The notes beneath the pieces are model-generated. The model worked only from the letters and a program-made list of their open reading frames with translations, made no database searches and had not been told where the DNA came from. The position numbers and the translations under genes were made by a program. A stretch of DNA of 64,000 nucleotides from Bradyrhizobium sp. JYMT SZCCT0180 (GTDB taxonomy: Bacteria > Pseudomonadota > Alphaproteobacteria > Rhizobiales > Xanthobacteraceae), in NCBI RefSeq assembly GCF_018130165.1, contig NZ_JAFCLZ010000003.1:1-64000 (forward strand), given 5' to 3'. How positions within the stretch are numbered: the stretch's first letter is position 1; each line of letters starts with the position of its first letter. Below are positions 9,579-18,671 of this stretch, piece after piece.

Positions 9579-10550
9579 TTATTCCGAGATCGTCTGCACG
9601 ACGCTGGAAACCGGGCGGGAGCTAACGGTCGGCAGCTTGGCCTCTTTCAGTAGACTCTCGTCAAACTGCGGGAGGGTCTGCATCGGCGCCTTGGCGCGCA
9701 TCGCCACCACCTTGTAGCCGCCAGCCTTCAGCTTCTTCAGGAGCTCGGGCAGGGCTTCCGCGGTGTGTTTCTGGAAGTCGTGCATCAGGATGATGCCCTT
9801 GCCGAGCTTGTCGACCTTGCGCATCACCGTCTCGATGATTTTCTCTGGCTTGCTTGCCTTGAAATCGAAGGAGTCGAGATCGCAGGAGAAAATCGCGATG
9901 TTGCGCGTGCCGAGATAGGTGACGATTTCCGGCGGGTGCTGCAGCGCCGGGAAGCGGAAGAACGGCGCCGGCGAGGTGCCGCCCAATGCCCACTTGACGG
10001 CGCTAAAACCTTTCTCAATCTCTTCCTTGCGCTGATCTTCGCTTAGCTTCTTGTTGACCAGGGCGGCGTGCGACCAGGTGTGCGAACCGACCGCGTGGCC
10101 GGCCGCGTAGACCTGCTTGAGAATTTCCGGATAATAAGTGGCATGCTTGCCGATCGGGAAGAAGATGCCGGTGGTGCATTCTTCGGCGAGCGACTTCAAC
10201 ACCGCCGGCGTGTTGACCGGCCACGGGCCGTCGTCGAATGTCAGCACGACTTCCTTGTCGCGCAGGAAGTCGAGATCCTTGAAATGTTCGAAGCCGAAGC
10301 CGGGACCGCCGGTCGTGTCGATCTCCACGGTGCGTCCGACGCCGAGTGCGTTCGGGTTGGTGCAAGGAGGCCGGGTCGGAGCGGCCGCGGCTTTTGGGGC
10401 AGGCGCTGCCTGAGGCGCTGCGGCAGCGGGTGCTGGAGCAGCCGCCGAGGGCGCAGCGGCACCCTTGGCCGGCGGCGTCTGCGACCAGGCCGCGCTCGAG
10501 GTCAACAACGAAACCGCGCCTGCAAAGATCAACCCTGCCGCAATACGCAT
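9579..10550 (-). CDS. Exported polysaccharide deacetylase (NodB-homology, CE4)
   Basis: 323 residues. A signal peptide (about 1-24, ending AAWSQ) is followed by an Ala/Pro-rich linker to about residue 75, then the NodB-type domain. Catalytic motifs are present: TFDDGP (base Asp and metal Asp) and SHTWSH (metal His residues). FRFPA stands where the RxPxG motif is expected. The likely action is removal of N-acetyl groups from a cell-wall or exopolysaccharide polymer in the periplasm. The ATG at 10550 has an AAGGA site 7 bases upstream; an in-frame ATG 25 codons earlier lacks one. Confidence 0.93.
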   Translation of the reverse strand: MRIAAGLIFAGAVSLLTSSAAWSQTPPAKGAAAPSAAAPAPAAAAPQAAPAPKAAAAPTRPPCTNPNALGVGRTVEIDTTGGPGFGFEHFKDLDFLRDKEVVLTFDDGPWPVNTPAVLKSLAEECTTGIFFPIGKHATYYPEILKQVYAAGHAVGSHTWSHAALVNKKLSEDQRKEEIEKGFSAVKWALGGTSPAPFFRFPALQHPPEIVTYLGTRNIAIFSCDLDSFDFKASKPEKIIETVMRKVDKLGKGIILMHDFQKHTAEALPELLKKLKAGGYKVVAMRAKAPMQTLPQFDESLLKEAKLPTVSSRPVSSVVQTISE

Positions 10551-10739
10551 CTTGTTTTCCTTAAATGATCCCGCGTCCGGTACCGGCTTTACCGTCGTCC
10601 GGCCGCTTCCCGCCCCAACGCACAATAGCCTAGTTGCAGCGGCCTCGCCAAGGCAACGGCGGTCACACAGGGCCGCCGATTTGTCGCCGAACCGGTTAAT
10701 TCAGGGGATTATTCCCGCTGTTTGCACGCAAGCGACCCG

Positions 10740-11333
10740 TTAGCCGCTTCGTTCGGAAACACCTTGTGCGAGCGATCGCGCAATCGCGGTCTTTACCCGC
10801 GTATCCGAGGGGTCGACGGATTCCGGGAAGACTTCGGCGATATAGCCGTCGCGGCCGATTAGATATTTGTGAAAGTTCCAGCGCGGAACATCCTTTGGCC
10901 GTGCTTCTGCTGCCCATTTGTAGAACGGATGCGCATTCGGCCCTTTCACGATGGCCTTGGCCGATATCGGGAAGGTCACGCCGTAATGGTGCTGCGCGGT
11001 TGCTGCGATTTCGGTCGCGCCGCCTGGTTCCTGGCCGCCGAAATCGTTGGAGGGAACGCCGACGATCATCAGGCCGCGCTTACTGAACTCCGTCCACAAT
11101 TCCTGCAGCCCCTTATATTGCGGCGTGAAGCCACAGAGCGAGGCGGTGTTGACGATCAAGAGCGGACGGCCGGCATATTCCGAAAGCCTGATATCGCCGC
11201 CGGCCAATCCACCAAACGAAAACGCGTAGGCGGTGATCCGGCTCATGCCGGCCTGCGCGTTGGCGATCCGGGCCGAGCCGATGCCTGCAATGGCGGCCAG
11301 CGTTGCCGTCATCATGGTTCTGCGATCGATCAT
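10740..11333 (-). CDS. Glutathione peroxidase-like thiol peroxidase, exported
   Basis: 197 residues. The N-terminus has twin Arg (MIDRRTMMTA) before a hydrophobic run ending at AQA (residue 28), suggesting export, possibly by Tat. The peroxidase domain has the catalytic tetrad: Cys67 in NTASLCGFT, Gln101 in FGGQEPG and Trp152-Asn153 in RWNFHKYL. It is Cys-based, not selenocysteine, so it likely reduces peroxides using thioredoxin or glutathione. Most bacterial members are cytoplasmic, so export would be a variation. Start chosen at ATG 11333 at the head of the signal; an ATG 12 codons upstream only adds polar residues. Confidence 0.93.
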   Translation of the reverse strand: MIDRRTMMTATLAAIAGIGSARIANAQAGMSRITAYAFSFGGLAGGDIRLSEYAGRPLLIVNTASLCGFTPQYKGLQELWTEFSKRGLMIVGVPSNDFGGQEPGGATEIAATAQHHYGVTFPISAKAIVKGPNAHPFYKWAAEARPKDVPRWNFHKYLIGRDGYIAEVFPESVDPSDTRVKTAIARSLAQGVSERSG

Positions 11334-11414
11334 GGCGAGCCTCGCGCTAGATTCATCGAGGCAAAGCATAGCCGAGCCGGCGAACCGGCGCCGCTCAACA
11401 AGCTGTTATGCAAG

Positions 11415-13196
11415 TTAGCGCAGCGGCACGATGAAGTCGGTGCCTTCGCCGGTTTCGCCCGTGTTGATGCCGTGATCGGACACCACGATCGAACCGCCCG
11501 TCGTCAGGGCTTCGGTGATGCGCGCCATCGCTTCCGGCGGCACGGTGATGCGGTCGAGTGCTTCGGCCGGGCTGTTCGGCGCCGGTGCCGGCTTGGCTTC
11601 GGCCGGGGCTCCGCCGGCGACCTTGCGCCGCCGCGCGGCGCGCTCGTCTTCTTCCGTGAGCGCCGCATTGCGGGCTGTCACCGGCAGTGACACCACCGAC
11701 CAGCGCAGCAGGTTGGGATCGTTCTTGTCGACTTCCGCCGTGAAGACATGCGTGCCCAGCATCCGCTCGCTCGGCGCGATCGTCACGGGCACGTCGAACA
11801 GCGGCGTGAAATTCTGCCGCACATAGAGCTTGCCGTCCTTGCGACTGACGAACACCGCGATCTGCCCGGTGCGCTTCGGTTCCGGCTTCGCCGCGGCCTT
11901 CTCGACGCCTGGCAGGCGCGACGGATCCTTTTTCGCATCGGGCGCAACGGCAGGCGTATCGGCCGCCTTGACGGGCTCCGCCGGTTTTTCGGCGGCCTTC
12001 GGCGCTTCAATTTTCGGCGCCTCGACTTTGGGCGCGTCCGCCTTGAGCGTCCCGGTTCTCTCCTCGTCCGGTTTCACGTCGACCGATTTGGCCTCAACCG
12101 GGGCCGCCTCGGATTTGGCTACTTCAGGCTTGGCGTCTTCGGGTTTGGTTTCAACCTTCGCCTCGGCGACCTTGTCTTCGGCCTTCACGCCGTCGCTGGT
12201 CTCTATCGATTTGGCCTCGGCCGTTGCAGCTTCCGACGGTTTGGACTCAGACGCTTCGGCCGCAGCCTCGCCGGACACCGGCAGCCTGCTCGCCGAGGGT
12301 GACGCATCGGACATCGTGGCCGCAGCATTGGTCGTCGGCATGGCCCCGCTGGCATCCGCAGTCTGGGTTCGTTCGCGCAACGGCGTCCGATGGGGGGTGC
12401 CGTGCCCGACGGTCGATCGCAATTCCAGGCTCGCGTCTGAACTTGTGGAGTTCATTTCGGATCGAGCGTCCGCGCCCTTGTCGGATTTCACCGCCGGCGC
12501 GTCCGACATCGGCTCGTCGGCGGCCACAGGTTGCGGCACCACCTTCTGCGCCACCAATAGCGGGTGCGAGAAACTCGAAGGCGTCATCTCGCCGGGCGTA
12601 ACGATGACCCGGGCGCCCATCTTGGTCCAGTTCCACATCTTCGCGGCAAAGGCCATCGGCAAACGGATGCAGCCATGCGACGCCGGATAGCCGGGCAGGG
12701 CGCCGGCATGCATCGCCACACCCGACCAAGTGATGCGCTGCATAAAGGGCATCGGCGCGCCGCTGTAGATGTTGGAGTGATGCATCTTGTGCTTCTGGAT
12801 GATGCTGAACACGCCCATCGGGGTCGGATGGCTTTTCGTGCCCGTCGACACCGGACTTTCCGCGAAGATTCCGTTGGCGTCGTAGACCCTGACCTTTTGC
12901 TGGTTGATCGAGATCGCGATGATCAGAGGGCCCTGCGGCTTGGCGCTGATTTCCTTTTCGGCGGCCACCATGGCCTTCGAGGGCTTGCGGGCACGCTGCT
13001 TGCGCGGTTGGGCTGACGGTGCCGGCCGGTAGAAGTTGGGGTCGGAATCCTGCCAGTAATACAGGGCGGCGTCGGCGTGGGAGGAGGCGCCGATGGTGCC
13101 TGCGGCAACCAGAACAGCTATTTGCCAAAATCGCTGGTTCGCACTGCTTACGCTCGTACTATTCAACCCAAAAAGCCGATGCCCGCTCACGCCCAA
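11415..13196 (-). CDS. L,D-transpeptidase (YkuD) with long acidic/Lys-Ala linker and degenerate second domain
   Basis: 593 residues. The signal segment (about 22-43) leads into a YkuD domain at about 88-210. The active site is H163 and the SHGCIR motif with nucleophile Cys176, typical of enzymes that make 3-3 peptidoglycan cross-links or attach outer-membrane proteins. A low-complexity Ala/Glu/Lys/Pro linker (about 230-430) follows. The C-terminal part (about 435-593: GQIAVFVSRKDGKLYVRQ and SIVVSDHGINTGETGEG) looks like a second YkuD copy that has lost the Cys. It is divergent from the creA-like gene. Confidence 0.93.
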   Translation of the reverse strand: MGVSGHRLFGLNSTSVSSANQRFWQIAVLVAAGTIGASSHADAALYYWQDSDPNFYRPAPSAQPRKQRARKPSKAMVAAEKEISAKPQGPLIIAISINQQKVRVYDANGIFAESPVSTGTKSHPTPMGVFSIIQKHKMHHSNIYSGAPMPFMQRITWSGVAMHAGALPGYPASHGCIRLPMAFAAKMWNWTKMGARVIVTPGEMTPSSFSHPLLVAQKVVPQPVAADEPMSDAPAVKSDKGADARSEMNSTSSDASLELRSTVGHGTPHRTPLRERTQTADASGAMPTTNAAATMSDASPSASRLPVSGEAAAEASESKPSEAATAEAKSIETSDGVKAEDKVAEAKVETKPEDAKPEVAKSEAAPVEAKSVDVKPDEERTGTLKADAPKVEAPKIEAPKAAEKPAEPVKAADTPAVAPDAKKDPSRLPGVEKAAAKPEPKRTGQIAVFVSRKDGKLYVRQNFTPLFDVPVTIAPSERMLGTHVFTAEVDKNDPNLLRWSVVSLPVTARNAALTEEDERAARRRKVAGGAPAEAKPAPAPNSPAEALDRITVPPEAMARITEALTTGGSIVVSDHGINTGETGEGTDFIVPLR

Positions 13197-13422
13197 ATTC
13201 CCTGAGTCCAGATCGTCGAATCCGATGTTCCGATAATCATTTGTTGTTGCAGACGCGAAAAGCGTTCACCAGCTTAAGCCCTCTAAACCCGCGCTTTTCG
13301 CCGCAAGCGTAGCAAAAAAGCCTCACATTCCGTTAAACGCGAGCTCCCCGGCACCGTTCCTCAGCCTTCCCGTGCGGCATTTGCACATTACATAACCGGT
13401 GGGTCCTTCATCGGAGATAGAA

Positions 13423-13983
13423 ATGACATTCAAGGCCATCGGTAAGTGTGACAAGTCATGGAGAAATCTGGCCTTGAGCGTGTCGTTGGCGGTGTTGGCC
13501 GCGGTGGTGTGGCATGCCGGTCCGGCCTTTGCCGCCGACGAGCCGGACCTGATCTTCCGTCGCTCGACCGTGTTCAAATGGCTGAGCCCAAATGACAAGC
13601 TTGCGACCTACGGCGTCGATGACCCCGAGGTCGACGGCGTGGCCTGCCATTTTACGGTACCGGAGAAGGGCGGTTACAAGGGCTGGCTCGGGCTTGCCGA
13701 GGAAGTTTCAGATATTTCATTGGCCTGCCGCCAGATCGGGCCGATCCGGTTCAAAGGCAAGATGTCCCAGGGCGACGACATGTTTCGCCAGCGCCGTTCG
13801 CTGTTCTTCAAGAAAATGCAGATCGTCCGCGGCTGCGACCCCAAGCGGAACGTGCTCGTCTACATGGTGTATTCGGACCGGCTGATCGAGGGGTCACCCA
13901 AGAACTCGACATCTTCGGTGCCGATCATGCCCTGGGGAGCCGCCGACGCTGCGGTGCAGAAATGTGGCGAGTTCGTCCATTAG
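13423..13983 (+). CDS. creA: CreA family exported protein
   Basis: 186 residues. A signal peptide (about 13-37, ending AFAAD) precedes the CreA domain, recognisable by DPEVDGVACHF, EEVSDISLACRQIGPI and the C-terminal IEGSPKNSTSSVPIMPW. The family is conserved and periplasmic in proteobacteria; its function is not settled. The ATG at 13423 is preceded by CGGAGA; an in-frame ATG eight codons upstream is not needed for the signal. It is divergently transcribed from the L,D-transpeptidase across about 226 bases. Confidence 0.93.
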   Translation: MTFKAIGKCDKSWRNLALSVSLAVLAAVVWHAGPAFAADEPDLIFRRSTVFKWLSPNDKLATYGVDDPEVDGVACHFTVPEKGGYKGWLGLAEEVSDISLACRQIGPIRFKGKMSQGDDMFRQRRSLFFKKMQIVRGCDPKRNVLVYMVYSDRLIEGSPKNSTSSVPIMPWGAADAAVQKCGEFVH

Positions 13984-14024
13984 TCCTGATGCGCAGGTCC
14001 GCGGCCAGGCGGCCGTCCTAGGAC

Positions 14025-14237
14025 TTACCGTTTCACCGGATCGGGATGTGGGCGGACCTCTGAACCGGGCTTTGCCTTAGGCTCGTGGCAGCCTACCAGG
14101 CGCACGAACTTCTGAGGCGAGCACTGATTGTCGCCCATGACTGGTGCGCCCTGCTGCGACATCGCGCCAGCCATCTGTTGCTGGCCGGATTTGCGGGGCG
14201 AGGATTGATTGCCAACACTGATGTTGCCATTGCCCAC
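14025..14237 (-). CDS. Possible small protein, unknown
   Basis: A GTG at 14237 with AAAGGAT upstream would give 70 residues, rich in Gln, Ser and Gly, with two Cys (in DNQCSP and LVGCHEP) and a basic, Pro-rich tail. An ATG 12 codons upstream is the alternative start. No signal peptide, no membrane segment and no recognised family. The codon choice is compatible with coding, but the evidence is only an open frame plus a ribosome site. Confidence 0.35.
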   Translation of the reverse strand: MGNGNISVGNQSSPRKSGQQQMAGAMSQQGAPVMGDNQCSPQKFVRLVGCHEPKAKPGSEVRPHPDPVKR

Positions 14238-14471
14238 GACGGCTATCCTTTGTTGGATTATGAAAGAGAACAACGCCGAACCAACAGGAAAAGTTGCACG
14301 GGGTGTTCGCTTGAGTCGGCCGGACCGACGCTTCGGTTCACAACTGAGTATGCTGCGCTGCGGCCTATTCAGCAGACAATGATTAAGAACTTGGATTAAG
14401 AACTTGCGACGGCGTCGAACCGGCTGCCCGCAAGGTGCGTCTCATCGCCAGATGGTGAATGGAGACGTCAG

Positions 14472-14633
14472 ATGCGCGCCCTCAGCTGCATTATTGCTCT
14501 TGTTTTCGTCCTGACCGGCCCGTCGCTGGCCGGCAGCGCTGATCGCGACATGCCTGGGGTAGGGACGTTCACCTATTGCGGATCGCCTGTCGTGACGCCC
14601 GAACCCGATTTGAGCGCCGTCGACAGCGAGTGA
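14472..14633 (+). CDS. Tiny secreted peptide, paralogue of the one at 14938
   Basis: 53 residues. A signal peptide (MRALSCIIALVFVLTGPSLAG) is followed by a short mature part, SADRDMPGVGTFTYCGSPV plus an acidic tail. It aligns along most of its length with the peptide at 14938-15102 (GLPGIGTFSYNGAPV), so the two are diverged duplicates. GGAGA lies 10 bases upstream of the ATG. One Cys is present here and none in the mature part of its sister. Function unknown. Confidence 0.65.
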   Translation: MRALSCIIALVFVLTGPSLAGSADRDMPGVGTFTYCGSPVVTPEPDLSAVDSE

Positions 14634-14937
14634 GCCAGTTTCGCCTCTCTTCGGCGGTACACGGCAGGGCTCAGACTCAAAATCGCGAAAACAACCCCAT
14701 GCAAAGTAGAATGGCCCCGGCCCGCAGCTGACCTGTAGCTCTGTCCAGCCATTGATCACTATATTGAAATCATTGGGTTTTTCTCGCCAATGTTTCGTCC
14801 CGGCAGGCCGACGAAACAATTCACCCCTGCAATGAAACCATTTTCCGCTTTTGGCGCAGATATCCGGAAACAGCCGTTGGTTATCACTCTGCCAACGAAA
14901 CGGCGGGGACGCCGGCACCGAAACCGGAGACAGACCA
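14634..14937. other. Intergenic stretch between the two small secreted peptide genes
   Basis: About 300 bases, AT-richer than its surroundings around 14750-14850. It presumably carries the promoter of the 14938 gene. I see no convincing coding frame; the long leftward open frame across it (15032-14442) is antisense to both peptide genes. Confidence 0.5.
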
Positions 14938-15102
14938 ATGCGGACCTTCAGCTTCATCCTCGCCTTCGCCTTCATCCTGGCTGGTCCCTCGGTCGCTGGC
15001 TCTTCGGACCAGGGCTTGCCCGGCATCGGCACCTTCTCCTACAACGGCGCGCCGGTGACCACCTCGGCTCCCCAGTCGATCGTTGTCGCAGCTGTCAACT
15101 AA
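14938..15102 (+). CDS. Tiny secreted peptide, paralogue of the one at 14472
   Basis: 54 residues. The signal peptide (MRTFSFILAFAFILAGPSVAG) is nearly the same as that of its upstream sister, followed by SSDQGLPGIGTFSYNGAPVT and a neutral tail. The ATG at 14938 has a CGGAGA ribosome site 7 bases upstream, which decides the start over an in-frame ATG at 14851. The gene ends 45 bases before the next exported protein, so the two may share a transcript. No known family. Confidence 0.7.
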   Translation: MRTFSFILAFAFILAGPSVAGSSDQGLPGIGTFSYNGAPVTTSAPQSIVVAAVN

Positions 15103-15147
15103 GCGCAGCTAAGCGCTCGCAAGAGAATTTGCCGGTAAAGGCCCAGT

Positions 15148-15555
15148 ATGTTTGTACGTTTTTGTTCCGCTGCGATTTTGGTTTCCAGCCTGCTGGGCGC
15201 TTCAGCCCAGGCCCAAACCCAGTTAACGGCGCAGATGCGGTTCCAGCAGGGGCCGATCGGCTCCATGTTCAAGCTCCCCGATCCCCGCGGTGAGTTCGTC
15301 CGGCTGTGCGCACCCCACATGGTCGGACGTTGGGCGCATCCCGAAACAGTTTGCACTTGCCTGCATGACCATGCGGCCGCGACCGTCGAGGATAACGACC
15401 TGCGCGAAGCCTTGCTGCGCGGCATCAGTGAAACCGGCGTGCCTACGATCGAGACCGCATGGGTGCCGGCGTCGAAGCAGTCCGAGATCGGGCCGACCTT
15501 CACCAAGATCGCCAAGCCGACGCTGCAATGCATGTTCGAGCCGTCGTCGAACTAA
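15148..15555 (+). CDS. Exported Cys-containing protein, unknown function
   Basis: 135 residues with a clear signal peptide (about 1-22, ending AQAQ). The mature protein has four Cys (54, 69, 71 and 128), including a C-T-C pair, which suggests disulfides in the periplasm. I do not recognise a family. It is preceded by two tiny secreted peptides in the same direction and followed by an exported serine hydrolase. Confidence 0.75.
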   Translation: MFVRFCSAAILVSSLLGASAQAQTQLTAQMRFQQGPIGSMFKLPDPRGEFVRLCAPHMVGRWAHPETVCTCLHDHAAATVEDNDLREALLRGISETGVPTIETAWVPASKQSEIGPTFTKIAKPTLQCMFEPSSN

Positions 15556-15696
15556 TATCCTCGGACGCTCATCCCCGGTACCTGACCCAGGAATCGAAGC
15601 CGTTGCCAGGTCAGTGGCAGCGATTGTAAGTCAACGGTTGTCCGATGATTCCAGGGATGAACGCGATTGCGTTCACTCGCGCGCGTGAGCCAGTCG

Positions 15697-16920
15697 ATGC
15701 AGCCGGGACGAATTCTGCTGTCATGCCTTCTTGTGGCACTGGCATCTGCTGCTTTTGCCGCACCTGATGAGGAACTGCTCGGCAAGGCCAGGAATTACCC
15801 GCTCGGCACCCGCGCCAACTGGTTCTTCGATGAAGGCGTGCGGGTTGGATCGTTCAGCCATCTCGACGAGATACTGCCGCACAACAGGCTGAGCAAAGCG
15901 GTGTCTCCGCTGCCGCTTGCCGCAGCCGGCGGCGATGCAAAGCTCGGCTACCGGTTCGAAAACCAGAGCTGGACGCTGGACGATTTTCTCAGCCGCCAGC
16001 GCGTCACCGGATTGCTTGTCATCAAGGACCGCGCCATCCTGTTCGAGCGCTACCAATACGATCGAAAACCTGCGGATCGCTTCGTTTCGCATTCGATGGC
16101 GAAATCCATCGTCAGCCTCGCCGTCGGGATGGCGCTTGCCGAGGGCAAGATCGGTTCGCTGGACGATCTGGTTTCGAAATACGTGCCAAAGCTTGCGGGC
16201 AGTCCCTATGGCGAGACCACCATACGCAATGTTCTGCGAATGTCGTCCGGCGTGCAGTTCAAGGAAGCCTATGACGGCAATGACGATCTGACGCGTTTCA
16301 CGATTGCCCGTAACCGCGAGGGATCGATATCAGCGCTGCGCCAATTCCAGATCCGCGAAGCGGTGCAGGGCGCGCGCTTTCACTATGCCTCCAGCGAGAC
16401 CGTCATCCTGGCCGTGCTGCTTCGCGCGGTGACCGGCGCCACGCTCAGCGAGTATCTGACCGCGCGGCTGTGGCAGCCGATCGGCGCAGAGGCTGACGCG
16501 ACGTGGGTGCGGACCACCGACGGCACCGAGACCGGCTCGGGCAGTTTCAATGCGACCCTGCGCGACTACGGTCGCCTCGGAATGCTGTTGGTGAATGATG
16601 GAGCAGTCGGCGGCAAGCAGATCGTGCCGAAGGATTATCTGCTGGATGCGACCGATTGGCACCGGCAGCCCCAGGCGTTCGCGCCGGGAAAGGCCACGCC
16701 GTATTTCGGATACGGCTATCAGTTCTGGCTTTACCCCGGCGCGAAGCGGCGGTTTGCCTTGCTGGGCGTTTACGGCCAGTCGATCTTTGTCGACCCCGAG
16801 CTCAAGCTCGTGATGGTGATCACCGCGGTGGCCAAGAACGCCAGTGTCGGAAAGGAATCATTTGCTCGCGAGCGCGACGCCGTTTGGCGTGGAATCGTCG
16901 GCAAATACGGCAGCTGGTAG
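15697..16920 (+). CDS. Exported serine hydrolase, class C beta-lactamase fold
   Basis: 407 residues. A signal peptide (about 1-20, ending AFAAP) precedes a penicillin-binding/esterase fold. The S-x-x-K nucleophile motif is SMAK in SHSMAKSIVSLAVG, and the Y-x-S/N motif is YAS in FHYASSETVIL; a late FGYGYQFW segment lies near where the KTG box would be. Such proteins are esterases or peptidases more often than true beta-lactamases, and the substrate cannot be inferred. Start set at ATG 15697 next to the signal; GTG 15685 and TTG 15667 are alternatives. Confidence 0.9.
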   Translation: MQPGRILLSCLLVALASAAFAAPDEELLGKARNYPLGTRANWFFDEGVRVGSFSHLDEILPHNRLSKAVSPLPLAAAGGDAKLGYRFENQSWTLDDFLSRQRVTGLLVIKDRAILFERYQYDRKPADRFVSHSMAKSIVSLAVGMALAEGKIGSLDDLVSKYVPKLAGSPYGETTIRNVLRMSSGVQFKEAYDGNDDLTRFTIARNREGSISALRQFQIREAVQGARFHYASSETVILAVLLRAVTGATLSEYLTARLWQPIGAEADATWVRTTDGTETGSGSFNATLRDYGRLGMLLVNDGAVGGKQIVPKDYLLDATDWHRQPQAFAPGKATPYFGYGYQFWLYPGAKRRFALLGVYGQSIFVDPELKLVMVITAVAKNASVGKESFARERDAVWRGIVGKYGSW

Positions 16921-17035
16921 GCCTCAACGGGCTGGCGAGACGGCGCGAATCGATGTCGCCGCGTTTGGGAACTTGCAACAAGAATGCTTAAGACGGCGGC
17001 AGTGAACCCCGGCAGGGTTGGCGCGACTAAGTGAC

Positions 17036-17218
17036 ATGTTGCTGTCCGAATTCATAAAAGACCTCCTGTGGGCGGGGGCACATTCCGTGTTCATGAAGGT
17101 GGGCACCTGGCTCGATAAGAAAATCGACGGGCCCACGGTGAAGGTCGCCATAGGCATGATTCTCGGGCTTGCATCAATTTTCTTCGTTGTAGTTGTTTCC
17201 GCATTGGTCGGCGTCTGA
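17036..17218 (+). CDS. Small single-pass membrane protein
   Basis: 60 residues. The N-terminal half is amphipathic (LLSEFIKDLLWAGAHSVFMK), then a basic turn (DKKIDG), then one C-terminal transmembrane segment (about 38-59, IGMILGLASIFFVVVVSALV). A TTG six codons upstream could also start it. The stop (TGA, 17216-17218) is followed directly by an ATG opening a 15-codon frame (MKKKLIVAMAIG...) that stops early, possibly a stub of a lost exported protein. Function unknown. Confidence 0.55.
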   Translation: MLLSEFIKDLLWAGAHSVFMKVGTWLDKKIDGPTVKVAIGMILGLASIFFVVVVSALVGV

Positions 17219-17503
17219 ATGAAGAAAAAACTGATCGTCGCAATGGCGATCGGCGCGGAGTCTGCCTGACGCGTCGCTGTAGCGTAGGTTGTGAATGCAG
17301 TCGTCTACGGCGCGGGCGCCTTCTTCGTTCTCAAGTCTTTCAACCGAGCCGCTGCCACGTGAAAGCAGGCCCATACTCCCGTTGCCGTCGCCGGTTTCAG
17401 TATGGCGACAACTGCGCGATGACCCGTCACTATGAACCTCCCTGGCCACCGAAGACACAAAGGGCGGGTATGTCGCGGAAGAACCGCGACGGAGGCAAAT
17501 GTG

Positions 17504-18469
17504 ATGAAGGCCATGAAAGCATCTATCCGCGTTGCGGTCACCGCGCTGGCCCTGAGCCTGTCAGTCATCGTGCCATCCTACGCCGAGCAGGATGAGGCGA
17601 GCCGTCTCAACCAGCAGTCCAAGGAACTCTATCGGGTCGGAAAGTACGCGGCAGCGCTTCCGCTGGCCCAGCAGTTGCTGGCCATTCGCGAGAAGCAGTT
17701 TGGTCCCGATGATGCAATGGTCGCGATGCCGCTGAATGACCTGGGCACGATCCACTACAATCTGGGTCAATACGCCGTTGCCGAGCCACTGTACAAGCGT
17801 TCATTGGCTATCAGGGAGAAGACAGTCGGTCCGGACCATGCCGAAGTCGCAAGCGTGCTGAATAACCTCGGCGAACTCTACCGCACGACAGAGCGTTTTG
17901 CCGAGGCGGAGCCGCTGCTCAAGCGGTCGATCGCCATTCGTGAGAAAACGGTCGGTCCCGACGATCCGGACATCGTGCTGGCGCTGAGCAACCTGGCCGC
18001 TCTCTATAGCAATCAGCGTCGATACGACCAGGCCGAGCGGCTGTTCAAGCGCGGGCTGGCCGTTCTCGAGAAGGCGCACGGTCCGAGCGATCCGAACGCC
18101 ACGGTTTTGATGAATAACCTGGCCGATGTCTACACCAACCGACGTCGTTATGCCGATGCCGAGCGGCTGCTGAAGCGGTCGATTGCCGTGACCGAGAAAG
18201 CGTTCGGTCGCGACCATCTTGATGTTGCGCAGGCGCTGAACAATCTGGCCGCTGTTTATGGGCGGCAGGGCCGTAACGCCGACGCCGAGCGGCTTTACAA
18301 GCGGGCGGTGGCCACCTTCGAAAAGACGGTCGGCCCGAACCATCCGGACCTCGCGGATGTCCTGGAAAACCTGGCCCGTCTCTACAAGGATCAGAGCCGC
18401 TACGCCGATGCCAACGCGCTTTTCAAGCGGTCGATGGCCATTCGCGCGAAGGCAGGCTCGCCTGCCTGA
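17504..18469 (+). CDS. Exported tetratricopeptide-repeat protein (kinesin-light-chain-like repeats)
   Basis: 321 residues. A signal peptide (about 5-27, ending SYAEQ) is followed by about six TPR units of 42-residue period, each with a version of 'AEPLLKRSIAIREKTVGPDHPDVA...LNNLA.LY'. This TPR_10/TPR_12 type forms a binding superhelix; there is no enzyme domain, so it is a periplasmic or secreted adaptor. The ATG at 17504 has GGAGG 8 bases upstream. The similarity of the units points to expansion by internal duplication. It is the nearest gene upstream of the collagen-like pair, on the same strand but 200 bases away. Confidence 0.88.
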   Translation: MKAMKASIRVAVTALALSLSVIVPSYAEQDEASRLNQQSKELYRVGKYAAALPLAQQLLAIREKQFGPDDAMVAMPLNDLGTIHYNLGQYAVAEPLYKRSLAIREKTVGPDHAEVASVLNNLGELYRTTERFAEAEPLLKRSIAIREKTVGPDDPDIVLALSNLAALYSNQRRYDQAERLFKRGLAVLEKAHGPSDPNATVLMNNLADVYTNRRRYADAERLLKRSIAVTEKAFGRDHLDVAQALNNLAAVYGRQGRNADAERLYKRAVATFEKTVGPNHPDLADVLENLARLYKDQSRYADANALFKRSMAIRAKAGSPA

Positions 18470-18671
18470 GATAGCGGCTATCGCGGTTTAACGAGTGCGC
18501 GCCTTGGGCGACTCATCTGTCTATTTGGACGAGACCTATCCCGCGCCCGTTGCCAGTCGGCTCGATTTGGTTTCTACTTCCGCGGGCGTCCTGAGAATCT
18601 GTTTACCGGAAGAATCCGGGTCACCGGAGAGGCGTTTCGCGCACGTAGGAATTTTCAGATCTGGTGGAAGC

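Noticed and set aside
14260..14382. Rightward frame starting MKENNAEPTGK
   Set aside because: Forty codons with an irregular Arg-rich product and no ribosome site; it overlaps the start region of the possible leftward gene.
17220..17267. Short frame MKKKLIVAMAIG... right after the small membrane protein
   Set aside because: Only 15 codons, like a bare signal-peptide start; I mention it as a possible stub but see no mature protein.
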